From Enterococcus_D entomosocium (lineage in GTDB: Bacteria > Bacillota > Bacilli > Lactobacillales > Enterococcaceae): 64,000 bases of DNA. The position numbers and the translations under genes were made by a program. Numbering within the stretch: position 1 is the stretch's first letter; each line of letters begins with the position of its first letter. This document shows, in pieces, positions 51,900 to 61,510 of the stretch. The stretch lies in assembly GCF_030441895.1 (NCBI RefSeq), contig NZ_JARJAS010000014.1, one strand, 5' to 3'. The notes below the pieces were generated by a model that was not told the DNA's origin, made no database searches, and saw only the letters and a program-made list of their open reading frames with translations.

Positions 51900-52840
51900 G
51901 ATTTTTTCCTTTCCAGCAGCAATTTGCTTATAAAGAAGATACCGCCTAATAATTGGATCACGGTGCCGATGGTCGTTTGCCATTGAAAGACCTGTTCCAC
52001 TAGGAATTGACCTCCTACCAACAGGAGAAAACCAATCAAACTCCCACCGAAAAACAACCAGCCGTGACGATAAGTTGGGAAAAGCTGATAGGTGATCGTT
52101 GCCACCACAAAGCCTAGAAAAACTGCTGGACCAACTAAAGCAGTGGCGGTGCCTGTCAGTAAAGCAATCAAAAATAAGACACCTTTATGAAGCCATTGAA
52201 CAGATACACCTAAACTTTTGGCTTGCCCACTTCCTAAATGGAGCAAATTCAATTCTGGAATCAGCAGAACCAGACAGATACTCCCTAGCAAAATGATCGC
52301 GGCAGCAATCAGTAGATGCTGGGTATTGATATTGCCAAAGCTGGCAAACAAACGACCTTGTAGTAAATCATATTCATTTGGATCCATCAACACTTGTAGA
52401 AAGGTGCTGAGACTACCGAACATCGTGCCACAGACCATCCCTGCCATCAATAACAAAAACAACCCAGCGACTGCTTTTTGATAGAAAAAGCCAATTAAGA
52501 AGCTACCTAGAACGGCAGTTAAGCCGACAGAAAACAAAAACATCGTTGCTGTTTCTTGGCTCAGCATCTGAATTCCGCCGATAAAAAAGAAACAAAGGGT
52601 TTGAACAAGAACATACAGTTGGTCCAAGCCTAAAATTCCAGGGGTCAGATAGCGATTGCTTGTCAGTGTCTGTAAGGTGATGGTACTAAAGGAGATGGCG
52701 ATTGCAACTAAGGCAAAAGCCAAGATTCGGCGTCCCCTTAATGCAAAAGCAAATGACCAGTTTCCATAGGTGTTATAGGTCAGATAGGCACCACATGCAC
52801 AAAGGATCAGAAACAACAAAAGAAAGAGTTTTTTCTTCAT
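51896..52840 (-). CDS. Siderophore ABC transporter permease (YclO-like)
   Basis: FecCD-family membrane subunit of 314 residues, nine or ten helices. LHLGSGQAKSLGVSVQWL and GPAVFLGFVVATITYQL are family marks. It overlaps the first permease gene by four bases (ATGA) with GGAGG upstream. Confidence 0.88.
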   Translation of the reverse strand: MKKKLFLLLFLILCACGAYLTYNTYGNWSFAFALRGRRILAFALVAIAISFSTITLQTLTSNRYLTPGILGLDQLYVLVQTLCFFFIGGIQMLSQETATMFLFSVGLTAVLGSFLIGFFYQKAVAGLFLLLMAGMVCGTMFGSLSTFLQVLMDPNEYDLLQGRLFASFGNINTQHLLIAAAIILLGSICLVLLIPELNLLHLGSGQAKSLGVSVQWLHKGVLFLIALLTGTATALVGPAVFLGFVVATITYQLFPTYRHGWLFFGGSLIGFLLLVGGQFLVEQVFQWQTTIGTVIQLLGGIFFISKLLLERKKS

Positions 52841-53787
52841 CGAAATTTCCTCCCCAGAAGCAAAATCAAGAAACAGCAGCCACCCAGTACGCCGGCAACA
52901 ACACTGACTGGCATTTCATAAGGTGCGATGACGATTCTCGCCAATACATCACACAATAGCAAGAACGCGCTTCCGGCAAAGCTGATCAAAAGCAGATTGT
53001 TTTTCAAATGATCCCCAAAAACCATGCCGATCATATTTGGGATAACGATCCCTAAAAAAGGAATTTGCCCCACAGTCAATAAAACGATACTGCTAGCAAA
53101 CGCCACCAGCGCAAATACAGCAAAACGCAAGAACAAGTAATTGATTCCCAGACTCTTAGCCGCACTTTCTCCTAAACCGGCGATCGTGATCTCATAAGCC
53201 AAGAAATACAATAGACCGAAAACGGGAATCGTCAAATACAAAAGTTCATACTGTCCAACCATAATGGTGGCAAAATTTCCTTGCAGCCAAGAAGAAACGT
53301 TTTGAACCAATTGGAAGCGATAGGCTAAGAAGCTACTGATAGCGCCGATGATATTACCGAACATCACCCCTGTTAAAGGCAGCATCATTGGATCTTTCTT
53401 TGGTAGAAATTGGCTTAAAAATAAAAAGAACAACACACCTGCGTAGGCAAACACAAATGCTGCTGTAGTGCGAATCAAATTTGAGGCATTTGGTAGAAAG
53501 AGCATAACCAGCAAAATTCCTAAACGGGCGCTATCCGTCAGTCCAATCGACTCCGAGGCCACAAATTTATTTTGCATCATGTGTTGCATAATTTTTCCAC
53601 AGATACTAATGATCCCACCTGCAATGATCAAACTGATCGTCCGTGGAAGCCTAACTTTTACCAAAACAAGCCAATGATTCGGATCACCCTGCTGTAAACC
53701 TGATAAAGACAATTCATGGGTGCCTGCCAACAAGGAGCAACCCACTAGAAGAACAAAGATCAGCAGTAATCCGATTTTTTTAAACAT
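52837..53787 (-). CDS. Siderophore ABC transporter permease (YclN-like)
   Basis: FecCD-family permease, 316 residues; first gene of the operon. RLPRTISLIIAGGIISICG near the start, GLGESAAKSLGINY and GQIPFLGIVIPNMIGM are conserved. The AAGGAGG site is followed by the ATG; a Fur box lies immediately upstream. Confidence 0.88.
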   Translation of the reverse strand: MFKKIGLLLIFVLLVGCSLLAGTHELSLSGLQQGDPNHWLVLVKVRLPRTISLIIAGGIISICGKIMQHMMQNKFVASESIGLTDSARLGILLVMLFLPNASNLIRTTAAFVFAYAGVLFFLFLSQFLPKKDPMMLPLTGVMFGNIIGAISSFLAYRFQLVQNVSSWLQGNFATIMVGQYELLYLTIPVFGLLYFLAYEITIAGLGESAAKSLGINYLFLRFAVFALVAFASSIVLLTVGQIPFLGIVIPNMIGMVFGDHLKNNLLLISFAGSAFLLLCDVLARIVIAPYEMPVSVVAGVLGGCCFLILLLGRKFR

Positions 53788-53803
53788 GCCCCGCCCTCCT
53801 TAT

Positions 53804-53818
53804 TGAGAATGATTCTCA
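53804..53818 (-). promoter_or_regulatory. Fur box of the siderophore operon
   Basis: TGAGAATGATTCTCA is a perfect 7-1-7 palindrome and matches TGATAATNATTATCA except at two symmetrical bases. It lies 17 bases before the start codon, next to the ribosome binding site. Confidence 0.85.
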
Positions 53819-54371
53819 CTCTCTTTAATAGGGTAACGTATTTCACTTAAAATCACAAGAATTTTTTTAAAAAAATCCCTTTCCTATCGCCATTTCGAAA
53901 AAATGAGTGTGTAAAGAAAAGGATTATGTGATATTTTTTCTTATATCCTTGCGAGAAAACTTATTTTTATCTCAATATTGTCTATTTTATTGCTTTAATT
54001 ATAAAATGCTCGCTCATACTATATTCATTTTATGAGGATCATTCAATAACAGATCACTTAGATTTGCAATTATTTTCATCTATTGAAACCCTTGTAAAGC
54101 CAGCACTTACTGATGCAATGGTGATGTAAATTTTCAGATAAAAGCAAATGACGCGCCGTCTCCTCCACCTAAACACCATTCGTCTATCGATAAGAATTTG
54201 TGAGTAAAAACAGTTTAGTCGTGGAACGAGTTTTATAGTTTTCGTTTTGAGTTTCTTCTTCCAAAAAATCATGATACCAGTTGAATTCAATCTCCGACAA
54301 AAGCCTACCTGTTTTCAATACGCGATACCAGTCGCTGATTGTAATCGATAGTCTTTCCCGATTATCTGTAA
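53819..54371. other. AT-rich region without a confident gene
   Basis: About 550 bases between the siderophore operon and the flavoprotein gene. Two overlapping minus-strand frames (54054-54290 and 54184-54396) have no ribosome binding site; one reads DWYRVLKTGRLLSEIEFNWY, which looks protein-like, so a decayed gene is possible. It also holds the promoter of the siderophore operon. Confidence 0.4.
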
Positions 54372-54408
54372 TTAAAAAAAATAAACCTACGATCATCGCA
54401 GGTTTATC
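54372..54408 (-). terminator. Terminator of the Mga-like/flavoprotein operon
   Basis: Minus-strand stem ATAAACCTGCGA / TCGTAGGTTTAT followed by eight T's. Confidence 0.8.
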
Positions 54409-54421
54409 AAGAGTTATTATT

Positions 54422-55786
54422 TTACTTTAACAAGCCATCAAGGGCTAATTGATTCAAAAAGTGCAAAGGGAAAGAAATGGTTGGATTGAAAAAGTAATCC
54501 ATTGTCGCTAGTTGGTGCAAGGTCGTCTTGCTATTGATCAAGGTTGAGATCGTATTGATGATCTCCAAACTTCCACGATCACTCGTAATGATTTGTCCCC
54601 CCATAATCACTTTCGTTTGCTGATCAAAAATCAGTTTTAACGTTACTTCAAAATCCTCATCTGTCGCGAAAAAAGTCCGAGAATGAAATGTCTGCGTCAC
54701 TGAATCTACTTCAAAGCCGTAATACGGTGCCTCGGTCTCATTAATACCTGAACTGCTGACGAAATAGCCAAACAGTTTACTAACGACGGTCCGTTGCATT
54801 TTTGGAAAAGGAATTTTCGTCGTTCCCCGTTCATTTGCCAATAAATTGGTGGCAGCTACGATCCCCGTCCGATAAGCATTAGTCACTAAAGGGATATACA
54901 AAGAGCTATCCGAATGATTGAAAGGAATCGAAACCAGGTCACCAATTGCATAAATCGCTGGGTCAGACGTTTGTAAATATTCATTTGTAAATACCGTGCC
55001 ATCGAGATTTAGTTTTAAAAAGTCTTCAACCAATGCGACATTCGGTCGCGGATTTACGGCATAAACGACCACGTCAGCTCGAATCTTGGTTCCGTTTGAA
55101 AGCTCGATTCCCTGATATTCACCCTTCTCGTCTTTGATCGTATGGGCGACATTGCTGTTAAGATAGATTTGTAAGTTCTCTGGAAAGCGCGCCATCAAAA
55201 TTTCAGCAATTTCTTGATCAAAATAACGGAACAAAAGGGTATCCATTCGATCAATCAAATGAACGGCTTTTTGCTGGCCACTTAAAGATTCCGCCAATTC
55301 AAACCCAATCAGACCCGCGCCAACGATCGCCACGGTTTGCGCACTTTCGATTTTTTCTAACGCTTGCTTTGATTGACCAATGGTTTTGTAGGTCGTTATA
55401 TGTGCTTCGACATCTGAGGCAAACTCCGAACGGAAAGTACTCGATCCCATCGCCAAAATCAAGCCATCATAACTCACTTCGTCTTCTTGCTGATAAGATT
55501 CCGTTGATGTGACAAAATGAACCGTTTGTTCTTGCGGAAAGATTTTTGTGACTTCACTGTTTAACATCACATTGATTCCTTCAGAAAGAAGCTCACTCGC
55601 AGTTGCCGTTCGGGAATCTTCCAATCGTTGAATGTAGCCTTCCAGCACTAAATTCAAACTGCTAGCAACATAACCCAGAACGCTTGATTTTTCAATAATT
55701 ATCACATCGACTTTTGGGTCAACTTTTTTTAAATGACGGGCAGCAGCAATTCCTGCATGAGAGCCTCCAATAATCACTATTCTCAT
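54422..55786 (-). CDS. NADH oxidase/peroxidase-like FAD protein without the redox cysteine
   Basis: 454 residues of the NADH oxidase, NADH peroxidase and CoA-disulfide reductase family. FAD-binding VIIGGSHAGIAAARHL, NAD-binding VAIVGAGLIGFELAE, and YAIGDLVSIPF are present. The active-site cysteine of the family (Cys42) is serine here, in GYVASSLNLVLEG. It can therefore not use the usual Cys-sulfenic acid or CoA-disulfide chemistry, and may make hydrogen peroxide or act on another acceptor. It overlaps the end of the Mga-like gene by four bases. Confidence 0.83.
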   Translation of the reverse strand: MRIVIIGGSHAGIAAARHLKKVDPKVDVIIIEKSSVLGYVASSLNLVLEGYIQRLEDSRTATASELLSEGINVMLNSEVTKIFPQEQTVHFVTSTESYQQEDEVSYDGLILAMGSSTFRSEFASDVEAHITTYKTIGQSKQALEKIESAQTVAIVGAGLIGFELAESLSGQQKAVHLIDRMDTLLFRYFDQEIAEILMARFPENLQIYLNSNVAHTIKDEKGEYQGIELSNGTKIRADVVVYAVNPRPNVALVEDFLKLNLDGTVFTNEYLQTSDPAIYAIGDLVSIPFNHSDSSLYIPLVTNAYRTGIVAATNLLANERGTTKIPFPKMQRTVVSKLFGYFVSSSGINETEAPYYGFEVDSVTQTFHSRTFFATDEDFEVTLKLIFDQQTKVIMGGQIITSDRGSLEIINTISTLINSKTTLHQLATMDYFFNPTISFPLHFLNQLALDGLLK

Positions 55787-57252
55787 ATCTTTTCCAACTC
55801 GCTTTCAAGGTTCTCATTGCGTATTTCATCCACGATTTGATGAAGCCGCTCTTCTTCAAATGGGGTTGCCCCACCTGTTAAAATCAATCGTTTTTTATAA
55901 CGATAGCCTTCCGAGATCTCAGAATGATCAACGATCAATAAATCATAATCCTTCTCCTTCGTCCCCTCAAAATGAATATTCGGATAGCCAGCCAATTCTT
56001 TGATCAAAAAACGCCGCAAAAAGCCACTGCGTAATCGTGATTGAGTCAACAAAATGCCGACCGTAAATGCTTTTTCCTGTTTTACTTGAATCCATTGACG
56101 GATCAAAAGCAATTCATTGGTCAAATGCTGCTTTTTCTCAAGAGAAAAGGACTGGTTTACGTTTTTCTCCAACTGTTCGATTGCTTGCTGTGCCACTTCA
56201 ATCAAGCTCTCATTCGCAACACTTTGCGGCTGAAATTCAGCAAAGGCAATAATGCCGCCATGAATATACAACGCTTGGATCGTCACACTCGTCAAGAAGA
56301 CGCATAATTCCGTAGAAGTTTCTGTAGTCTTTCTCTCACTATCACCAATTGCCTGCAGCAGCTCCCCATTTAACGCATCGATCTCTTGGAAGAAAAGTGA
56401 TTTTTGCAAGGAGTCATCCAGTGAAGGGCGAATCAAGCCTTCAGCTAATAAAAATAAATAGAAATAAACCGTTTCATAATCGCTCCAGGATACGGCAAAA
56501 CGACTGAGATAGCGTCCTAATATATTCCGCAAAAGCTGGAACATCGCTTCATTTTCCAATGACTTCAACAATGGATACGATGCTTCATGCTGCTGCGAGC
56601 CACGATAATCAAAACGGGCTTCCATAATACCTAACCACAGCCCGACTTTCCAGCGTTCGGATTGACTAAACGTTGTCTGTAGCTGTTTTTCGATTACTCG
56701 AATCAAATTGTTGATGGCTGGTGCATTCAAGCGAGCGATCAATTCTTCATTGGGATAACTTTGTGAAAAAAACTGATAATAGAAAAAGCGAATCTGTTTT
56801 TCATCCCCAAGCAATTTTTTATTTTTTAATTGGATGTCGAATTCTTTCAATAACTGATTGATGGCTTTGAATCGACGAAACAATGAAGCTTCACTCAACA
56901 TCAGTTCTAACATCATTTTCGTCGTTGACTCATCTCGATGAAAAAACAAATACGACAATATCTGAAAATCGATTGCTTCTGAAAGATACGCATAAAAGAA
57001 TTTTTTTAGTGAGAAATCAAGCGGAAGTGTTAACTGTACTTGATCATTTTCTAAATAAGTCAATGCCGCATCCTCATGGAAAGCGACTAAATTTTGATGA
57101 AGATTTTGAAGTTCTTTTTGCAAAGTGGGTGCGGAAATGGATAATGTTTTTGCAAGTTTCTTGTAAGAGATTTCTGAGCCGTTCTGAAAAAAAACAGCTA
57201 AAATTTGAAAATGAACCTGCTGATTTTTTTCAAGCAGCTGCATAACATTCAT
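55783..57252 (-). CDS. Mga-like helix-turn-helix regulator
   Basis: 489 residues from the ATG at 57252, with GGAGG seven bases before it. N-terminal helix-turn-helix (YKKLAKTLSISAPTLQKELQ), a second winged helix, a long helical middle like PRD domains and a C-terminal EIIB-like segment (TVGILLTQSRLRSGFLRRFL, then YDLLIVDHSE). This is the Mga/AtxA layout. It is co-transcribed with the flavoprotein and divergent from a permease gene, which are its likely targets. Confidence 0.8.
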   Translation of the reverse strand: MNVMQLLEKNQQVHFQILAVFFQNGSEISYKKLAKTLSISAPTLQKELQNLHQNLVAFHEDAALTYLENDQVQLTLPLDFSLKKFFYAYLSEAIDFQILSYLFFHRDESTTKMMLELMLSEASLFRRFKAINQLLKEFDIQLKNKKLLGDEKQIRFFYYQFFSQSYPNEELIARLNAPAINNLIRVIEKQLQTTFSQSERWKVGLWLGIMEARFDYRGSQQHEASYPLLKSLENEAMFQLLRNILGRYLSRFAVSWSDYETVYFYLFLLAEGLIRPSLDDSLQKSLFFQEIDALNGELLQAIGDSERKTTETSTELCVFLTSVTIQALYIHGGIIAFAEFQPQSVANESLIEVAQQAIEQLEKNVNQSFSLEKKQHLTNELLLIRQWIQVKQEKAFTVGILLTQSRLRSGFLRRFLIKELAGYPNIHFEGTKEKDYDLLIVDHSEISEGYRYKKRLILTGGATPFEEERLHQIVDEIRNENLESELEKI

Positions 57253-57361
57253 TTTTGAACCTCCTTCACCTTTCACATACTAATTTCCCAATTAATGGGT
57301 CGTTTGTCAACTATAAAAATTGCCTGAATGCCTTTGAGTTATATGGAAAAAGCGTTATTTA

Positions 57362-57390
57362 TTGTTCCTAAAGCGCGGGAATGGTAAAAT
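57362..57390 (+). promoter_or_regulatory. Promoter of the permease gene
   Basis: TTGTTC and TAAAAT, 17 bases apart. The palindrome CCCAATTAATGGG (57288-57300) in the same divergent region could be a regulator site. Confidence 0.55.
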
Positions 57391-57414
57391 TCTTGAGAAG
57401 AAAGGTGGTGAACT

Positions 57415-58518
57415 ATGGGAAAACGAATGTTAGCATTTTTTCGAACGGATCGATTATTTTCGATTTCCCTGTTACTAGCACTCATTGCGTGTTTTTTCGG
57501 CACCTTCCGTTGGTCATTTATTGACTTTAAAGTGATTTTATCACTGTTTGGGTTGATGTTAGTAATCAATGGGTTAGAAGAAGCTGGTCTTTTACGAGCA
57601 TTTGGACAAAAATTAGTGGAAAAAAGTCGCAATCTGCGTGACTTGATCCGTTCAATCGTCTTGCTAAGCTTCTTCAGTTCGATGTTTTTAACAAACGACG
57701 TGGCTATCTTAACATTATTGCCCATCTACTTACTCTTAACGAGGAAAGAACAACAGCGCACCAGTGTCTTATTAGGCGCTGTCTATTTGATCGTGGCAGC
57801 CAATTTAGGAAGCAGCCTGTTTCCATTTGGAAATCCGCAAAATCTATTTTTATTTTCTTACTATCAGATTTCGCTGCCACAATTCATGTGGACTACCGGC
57901 ACCTTTGTGGGACTTTCTTTGCTATTACTCCTTGTTTCGATCCAGCTCATCCCAAAGACTCCATTGGAAATCGCCCTGCAAGAAGAGCCCTTTGAAAAAA
58001 AGCCAGCGCTGCTCAATGCAGGATTATTTGTCCTTATGATTCTTGGTATTTTTAGTGTTCTACCTATTTCAATCGCTGTGCTCGTCGTCGCAGCCGTGGT
58101 TTGGTTTAGCAACAAACGATTATTCGCAAAAGTTGATTATCGGTTACTACTTACCTTCCTCTGCTTCTTCTTGATCGTTGGGAATATTCAAGACCAACCT
58201 CTGGTCACCGATCACATTCGACCATATTTTCAAGAAACACATCGCGCTTTTTTAGGTAGTATTTTACTCTCTCAAGGAATATCTAACGTTCCTGCAGCGA
58301 TTTTGATTGCTCCTTTCACCGATTTAGAAAAAGCCGTTCTTTTGGGCGTCAATGTGGGTGGTTTGGGTACATTGATTGCTTCTTTGGCGAATTTGATTGG
58401 GTACAAATTACTGAAACAAGCCAGACCCAAAGAAGCGGGAATGTTTCAAAAGCTATTTTTTATCGTTAACGTCGTTTTTTTACTGTTATTAGGCAGTATC
58501 GTCTACCTTTTATTGTAG
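57415..58518 (+). CDS. SLC13/ArsB-superfamily anion permease
   Basis: Membrane transporter of 367 residues, about ten helices in two halves. SMFLTNDVAILTLLPI and NLGSSLFPFGNPQNLFLF in the first half, and GISNVPAAILIAPF in the second, are the conserved hairpin motifs of the ion-transporter superfamily that includes ArsB, CitM and SLC13. Substrate unknown: an organic acid or an oxyanion are both possible. AAAGGTGG site. Confidence 0.8.
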   Translation: MGKRMLAFFRTDRLFSISLLLALIACFFGTFRWSFIDFKVILSLFGLMLVINGLEEAGLLRAFGQKLVEKSRNLRDLIRSIVLLSFFSSMFLTNDVAILTLLPIYLLLTRKEQQRTSVLLGAVYLIVAANLGSSLFPFGNPQNLFLFSYYQISLPQFMWTTGTFVGLSLLLLLVSIQLIPKTPLEIALQEEPFEKKPALLNAGLFVLMILGIFSVLPISIAVLVVAAVVWFSNKRLFAKVDYRLLLTFLCFFLIVGNIQDQPLVTDHIRPYFQETHRAFLGSILLSQGISNVPAAILIAPFTDLEKAVLLGVNVGGLGTLIASLANLIGYKLLKQARPKEAGMFQKLFFIVNVVFLLLLGSIVYLLL

Positions 58519-58528
58519 TAAATTCACT

Positions 58529-58628
58529 GTAAAACGAGATTCCAGCATAAGATGTTTCCAGTCAGCAGTCAACAGAACCCTACTTGCTGTACCTGTTTCT
58601 TGATCTTATGTCAGAATCTCGTTTTTTA
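58529..58628. terminator. Long branched terminator
   Basis: Outer arms AAAACGAGATTC and GAATCTCGTTTT, inner arms GCATAAGAT / ATCTTATG, and about 50 bases in between with a small CAGCA/TGCTG pair. Ends in a T run; it can act in both directions. Confidence 0.75.
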
Positions 58629-58649
58629 ATGTCTATTGTGTGATTTCTC

Positions 58650-59363
58650 CTAGGCTAAGAGAAGCTCAAAGGTGATTTTCGTTTGGCTTTCGACAGTCAA
58701 TGCCTCACCAAAGACATGTTGAACCATTTCTTGCCGCTGTTCCAATGAATACTCCTCCTCAAAATAAAGATGAAATAATTCTTGATCGATCTCTTCCTTC
58801 AAAATATACTCGAATTGCCGACTCTGCCAATCGATCGCTTCTTCTGTAAACCACTTCTTGTAACAAGTATTTAGGTTCAGATCGTTCTTCGCTGAATGAT
58901 TTTTTTCATAAGGCTGAAACACGTTCTCTTCTTCTGCGATCATTCTTAGAATAATTAATTGATGGGCCTTTCTTTGAAACTGAAGCAAGGTTTCTTTGTC
59001 TCTGACTGCTGGATTCATTGCCATAAAAATACAGGGCCAGTGCTGGTCTGCAGATAAAAAGTCTTTTTGGCTCTGCTGAACCAGATGGAGCTTGCTCATC
59101 GGATCTTCCATCGTTTCTTCGATGATTTTTAACATTTCTTTTGAAAAATCAATTGCGTAATACTCATCTACAAAAGGATAAAAAGCTGAAATGTAGCGAC
59201 CAGTGCCCGCAGCAAAGTCAACGAAGGTCGATATCGGAAACACTTTCTGCTCCACCAAAAAAGCTGCTGCCTCTTCGGCGATTTTCAATTGGGATTCTCT
59301 TTGAATTTGCGCATATTCTTGCGCGAATTCATCCCAAAACAGCATCGCTTCCTCTTCTTCCAT
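58650..59363 (-). CDS. SAM-dependent methyltransferase
   Basis: 237 residues, class I fold. Motif I is VDFAAGTGRYISAF and the acidic strand end follows at YYAIDFSKEMLK. Substrate unknown. The ATG at 59363 follows the stop of the oxidoreductase directly; GGAGG lies ten bases before it, and an ATG six codons later with GAGGAAG is an alternative start. Confidence 0.78.
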   Translation of the reverse strand: MEEEEAMLFWDEFAQEYAQIQRESQLKIAEEAAAFLVEQKVFPISTFVDFAAGTGRYISAFYPFVDEYYAIDFSKEMLKIIEETMEDPMSKLHLVQQSQKDFLSADQHWPCIFMAMNPAVRDKETLLQFQRKAHQLIILRMIAEEENVFQPYEKNHSAKNDLNLNTCYKKWFTEEAIDWQSRQFEYILKEEIDQELFHLYFEEEYSLEQRQEMVQHVFGEALTVESQTKITFELLLA

Positions 59364-60371
59364 TTAGCGGACGCCTCCAGTGATCACTGTCTTTCCTTTC
59401 GTTCCTTGCTCAACCGCTTTTGTAGCGTGCTTTAAGGTCTCGATGGTAATTCCTCCATCAAACGTTTGGACCGCAGTCGTATGGATCTTTTTGTCAGCGA
59501 GCAACGAGGCGATCCGTTGCAAAATGCCCCCTTGTGTTTCAATCATCAACTGAGCATCTGTTTTTGTGAACATATACTCCCAATAAAAATCGATGCCGAG
59601 GTTTTTAAATGGATTTAAATCTAGCGCTTCTTTCGTATTCACGATCATTCCGACTTTGCCAAATGGCAAGATTGCTTTTGTTAATTGTGGCAAATAGGCA
59701 GATGCGTCATAAAAAAGTGCAACGGCTGAAAAAGGTTCAGTGATTTGTTCAGCTAACGGCAAGCGGTGATTCAGTACCTGATCCACTTGATTGTCTTTAA
59801 GCCACTGATCGTTCTTAGGACTCGCAGTGCCATAGACTGTCAATCCTGCCCATTTTGCTAGTTGCGCCGCAATCGAGCCAACACCACCGCTGGCATTGAC
59901 CAATAAAATTGATCCTTCATTCGCGTTCTCTTCAGGCACATACCCAAATTTTTCAAAAAGCAATTCCCATGCCGTAATACTCGTTAATGGCATAGCTGCA
60001 AGATCACCGTCAGAAAAGCCGGCTGGCGCCTTTGCTGCGATTCGAAAATCAACGACTTGAAACCTTTGATTCGCACCAGGTCGTTGTGTGGTTCCAGCAT
60101 AAAACACCCGATCACCAACGGCAAAGCCATTAACTGCTGAGCCGATTTCATGTACTATACCTACTGCATCATATCCCTGGATATGGAATTTCTCACTTAA
60201 AGTGGTTGTTTGGCGGCGTTTCGTGTCAATTGGATTCACAGAAACAGCTTGCACTTCCACCAATAGATCGTTTGCCTGACAAGTTGGCATTGGAAATTCC
60301 TTTTCAATAAATACTTCTGGATCATCTAAAGATCGTCCTTCATAAAAACCTAGTGCTTTATTTATCATCAT
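59364..60371 (-). CDS. Zinc-independent alcohol dehydrogenase/quinone oxidoreductase family protein
   Basis: 335-residue medium-chain dehydrogenase of the quinone-reductase type. VQAVSVNPIDTKRRQ at the start, GYDAVGIVHEIGSAV, and the NADP-binding VNASGGVGSIAAQLAK. No structural or catalytic zinc ligands are seen. Coupled to the methyltransferase gene downstream. Start may be ATG 60371 or the next codon. Confidence 0.85.
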   Translation of the reverse strand: MMINKALGFYEGRSLDDPEVFIEKEFPMPTCQANDLLVEVQAVSVNPIDTKRRQTTTLSEKFHIQGYDAVGIVHEIGSAVNGFAVGDRVFYAGTTQRPGANQRFQVVDFRIAAKAPAGFSDGDLAAMPLTSITAWELLFEKFGYVPEENANEGSILLVNASGGVGSIAAQLAKWAGLTVYGTASPKNDQWLKDNQVDQVLNHRLPLAEQITEPFSAVALFYDASAYLPQLTKAILPFGKVGMIVNTKEALDLNPFKNLGIDFYWEYMFTKTDAQLMIETQGGILQRIASLLADKKIHTTAVQTFDGGITIETLKHATKAVEQGTKGKTVITGGVR

Positions 60372-60380
60372 ACTGCTCCT

Positions 60381-60426
60381 TCCAAAAAAAGTGCTGAATA
60401 GTTATAAAAACCATTCTAGCACTTTT
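60381..60426 (-). terminator. Terminator of the coiled-coil gene pair
   Basis: Minus-strand AAAAGTGCTAGAAT / ATTCAGCACTTTT stem followed by T's, between the unknown pair and the oxidoreductase gene. Confidence 0.7.
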
Positions 60427-60442
60427 AACCAATTTAGAACAT

Positions 60443-61510
60443 TTATTCTTCACCTTGAACGACAAGCGGAACCAAAAACGGATAACTTGTGAAGAAATCC
60501 AATAAAGATCGCTTCCATTGATCCGAGTCAATCGTGAGTAACGTTGATTCTGTGTACAAATGAATCGTCAAACGCTGATTTTTATCAAGCAGAACAAGGA
60601 TCTCGCCTTTGTTTTCTGTGATAAAATCATACGACTGATTCTCCATCGTGATGATGAAAATTTGGTCAAGGACTTCCGCTGCAACAGGAAAATCTGTTTC
60701 CATATCGACAGCTAAGGTTTGGGTATTGTCGATCAAACTTGGCGAGACAGTAAAATCCAATTCTTTTAAATGAGCCAGTATCAAATTTACATCGTAATTA
60801 AACAGTGAAAGTTGATTGACTGAGAAAATATTATCGGCATGCCATTGACTGATCAGATGTAAAATCTGTTCATCGTTGACCACCACCGACTGGGAATTTG
60901 AATTGATTGTCAACAACGGCAAATAGTTTGATTGGTAACTTGAATTGACCGGATTTAACTTAAAACTAAACTCTAGTTCTTTTGTTTCTGTTAAACGAAA
61001 GCGGACATTGAAGTGCTTTGTCTTCCAGGTATCGTAATTGTCGGTAGCTGTTAAATGAATCACTTTTAATGGTTTCAAGAATTCATAGGCATAGTACTCA
61101 AGCAAGGTTTTTTTTGCAATGACAGAGATTTCTTGTTCTGTTAAGATCAAATGACGATAATGGTTGAGCAACCCGGAGAAATCAGCCTCCATGATTGATT
61201 TTCGCAATTTTAAATCAGCTAGTTCATTTTCGGCTTGTTCAATAAGGGACTCGATGCGCTGATGATCTTGTGCTTTTACAGCATAGTAATCATCTTCATA
61301 TTCCGCTTCCTCTTCCTCTTCCACTAATTTGAAAGAATCATCCTCTACATTGTCTTCTACTAAAGAGCGATCATCAACTGTGGTAGACGCATTGGTTGCT
61401 GAATTTTCGTCGACCTCATTGACTTCTTCTGGTTGAACTTCTAGAGTCTCTTCCTGATCCATCAGTTGTGGTTCAAGAGGATTTTTCTGTGTTTCTTTCG
61501 TCAATTTCAA
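60443..61510 (-). CDS. Unknown protein with an acidic N-terminal region
   Basis: 355 residues, not recognised. Residues 1-75 are strongly acidic and low-complexity (many Glu, Asp), followed by a coiled coil (about 80-110, QRIESLIEQAENELADLKLR) and a soluble alpha/beta part with regular strands. No signal peptide or membrane helix. The start is TTG at 61510 or a second TTG two codons later, both near an AAGGAG; either start overlaps the preceding gene. Works presumably with its neighbour. Confidence 0.7.
   Translation of the reverse strand: MKLTKETQKNPLEPQLMDQEETLEVQPEEVNEVDENSATNASTTVDDRSLVEDNVEDDSFKLVEEEEEAEYEDDYYAVKAQDHQRIESLIEQAENELADLKLRKSIMEADFSGLLNHYRHLILTEQEISVIAKKTLLEYYAYEFLKPLKVIHLTATDNYDTWKTKHFNVRFRLTETKELEFSFKLNPVNSSYQSNYLPLLTINSNSQSVVVNDEQILHLISQWHADNIFSVNQLSLFNYDVNLILAHLKELDFTVSPSLIDNTQTLAVDMETDFPVAAEVLDQIFIITMENQSYDFITENKGEILVLLDKNQRLTIHLYTESTLLTIDSDQWKRSLLDFFTSYPFLVPLVVQGEE

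Noticed and set aside
54054..54396. Two short minus-strand frames as genes
   Set aside because: No ribosome binding site; one starts inside a terminator stem. Kept only as a possible remnant.
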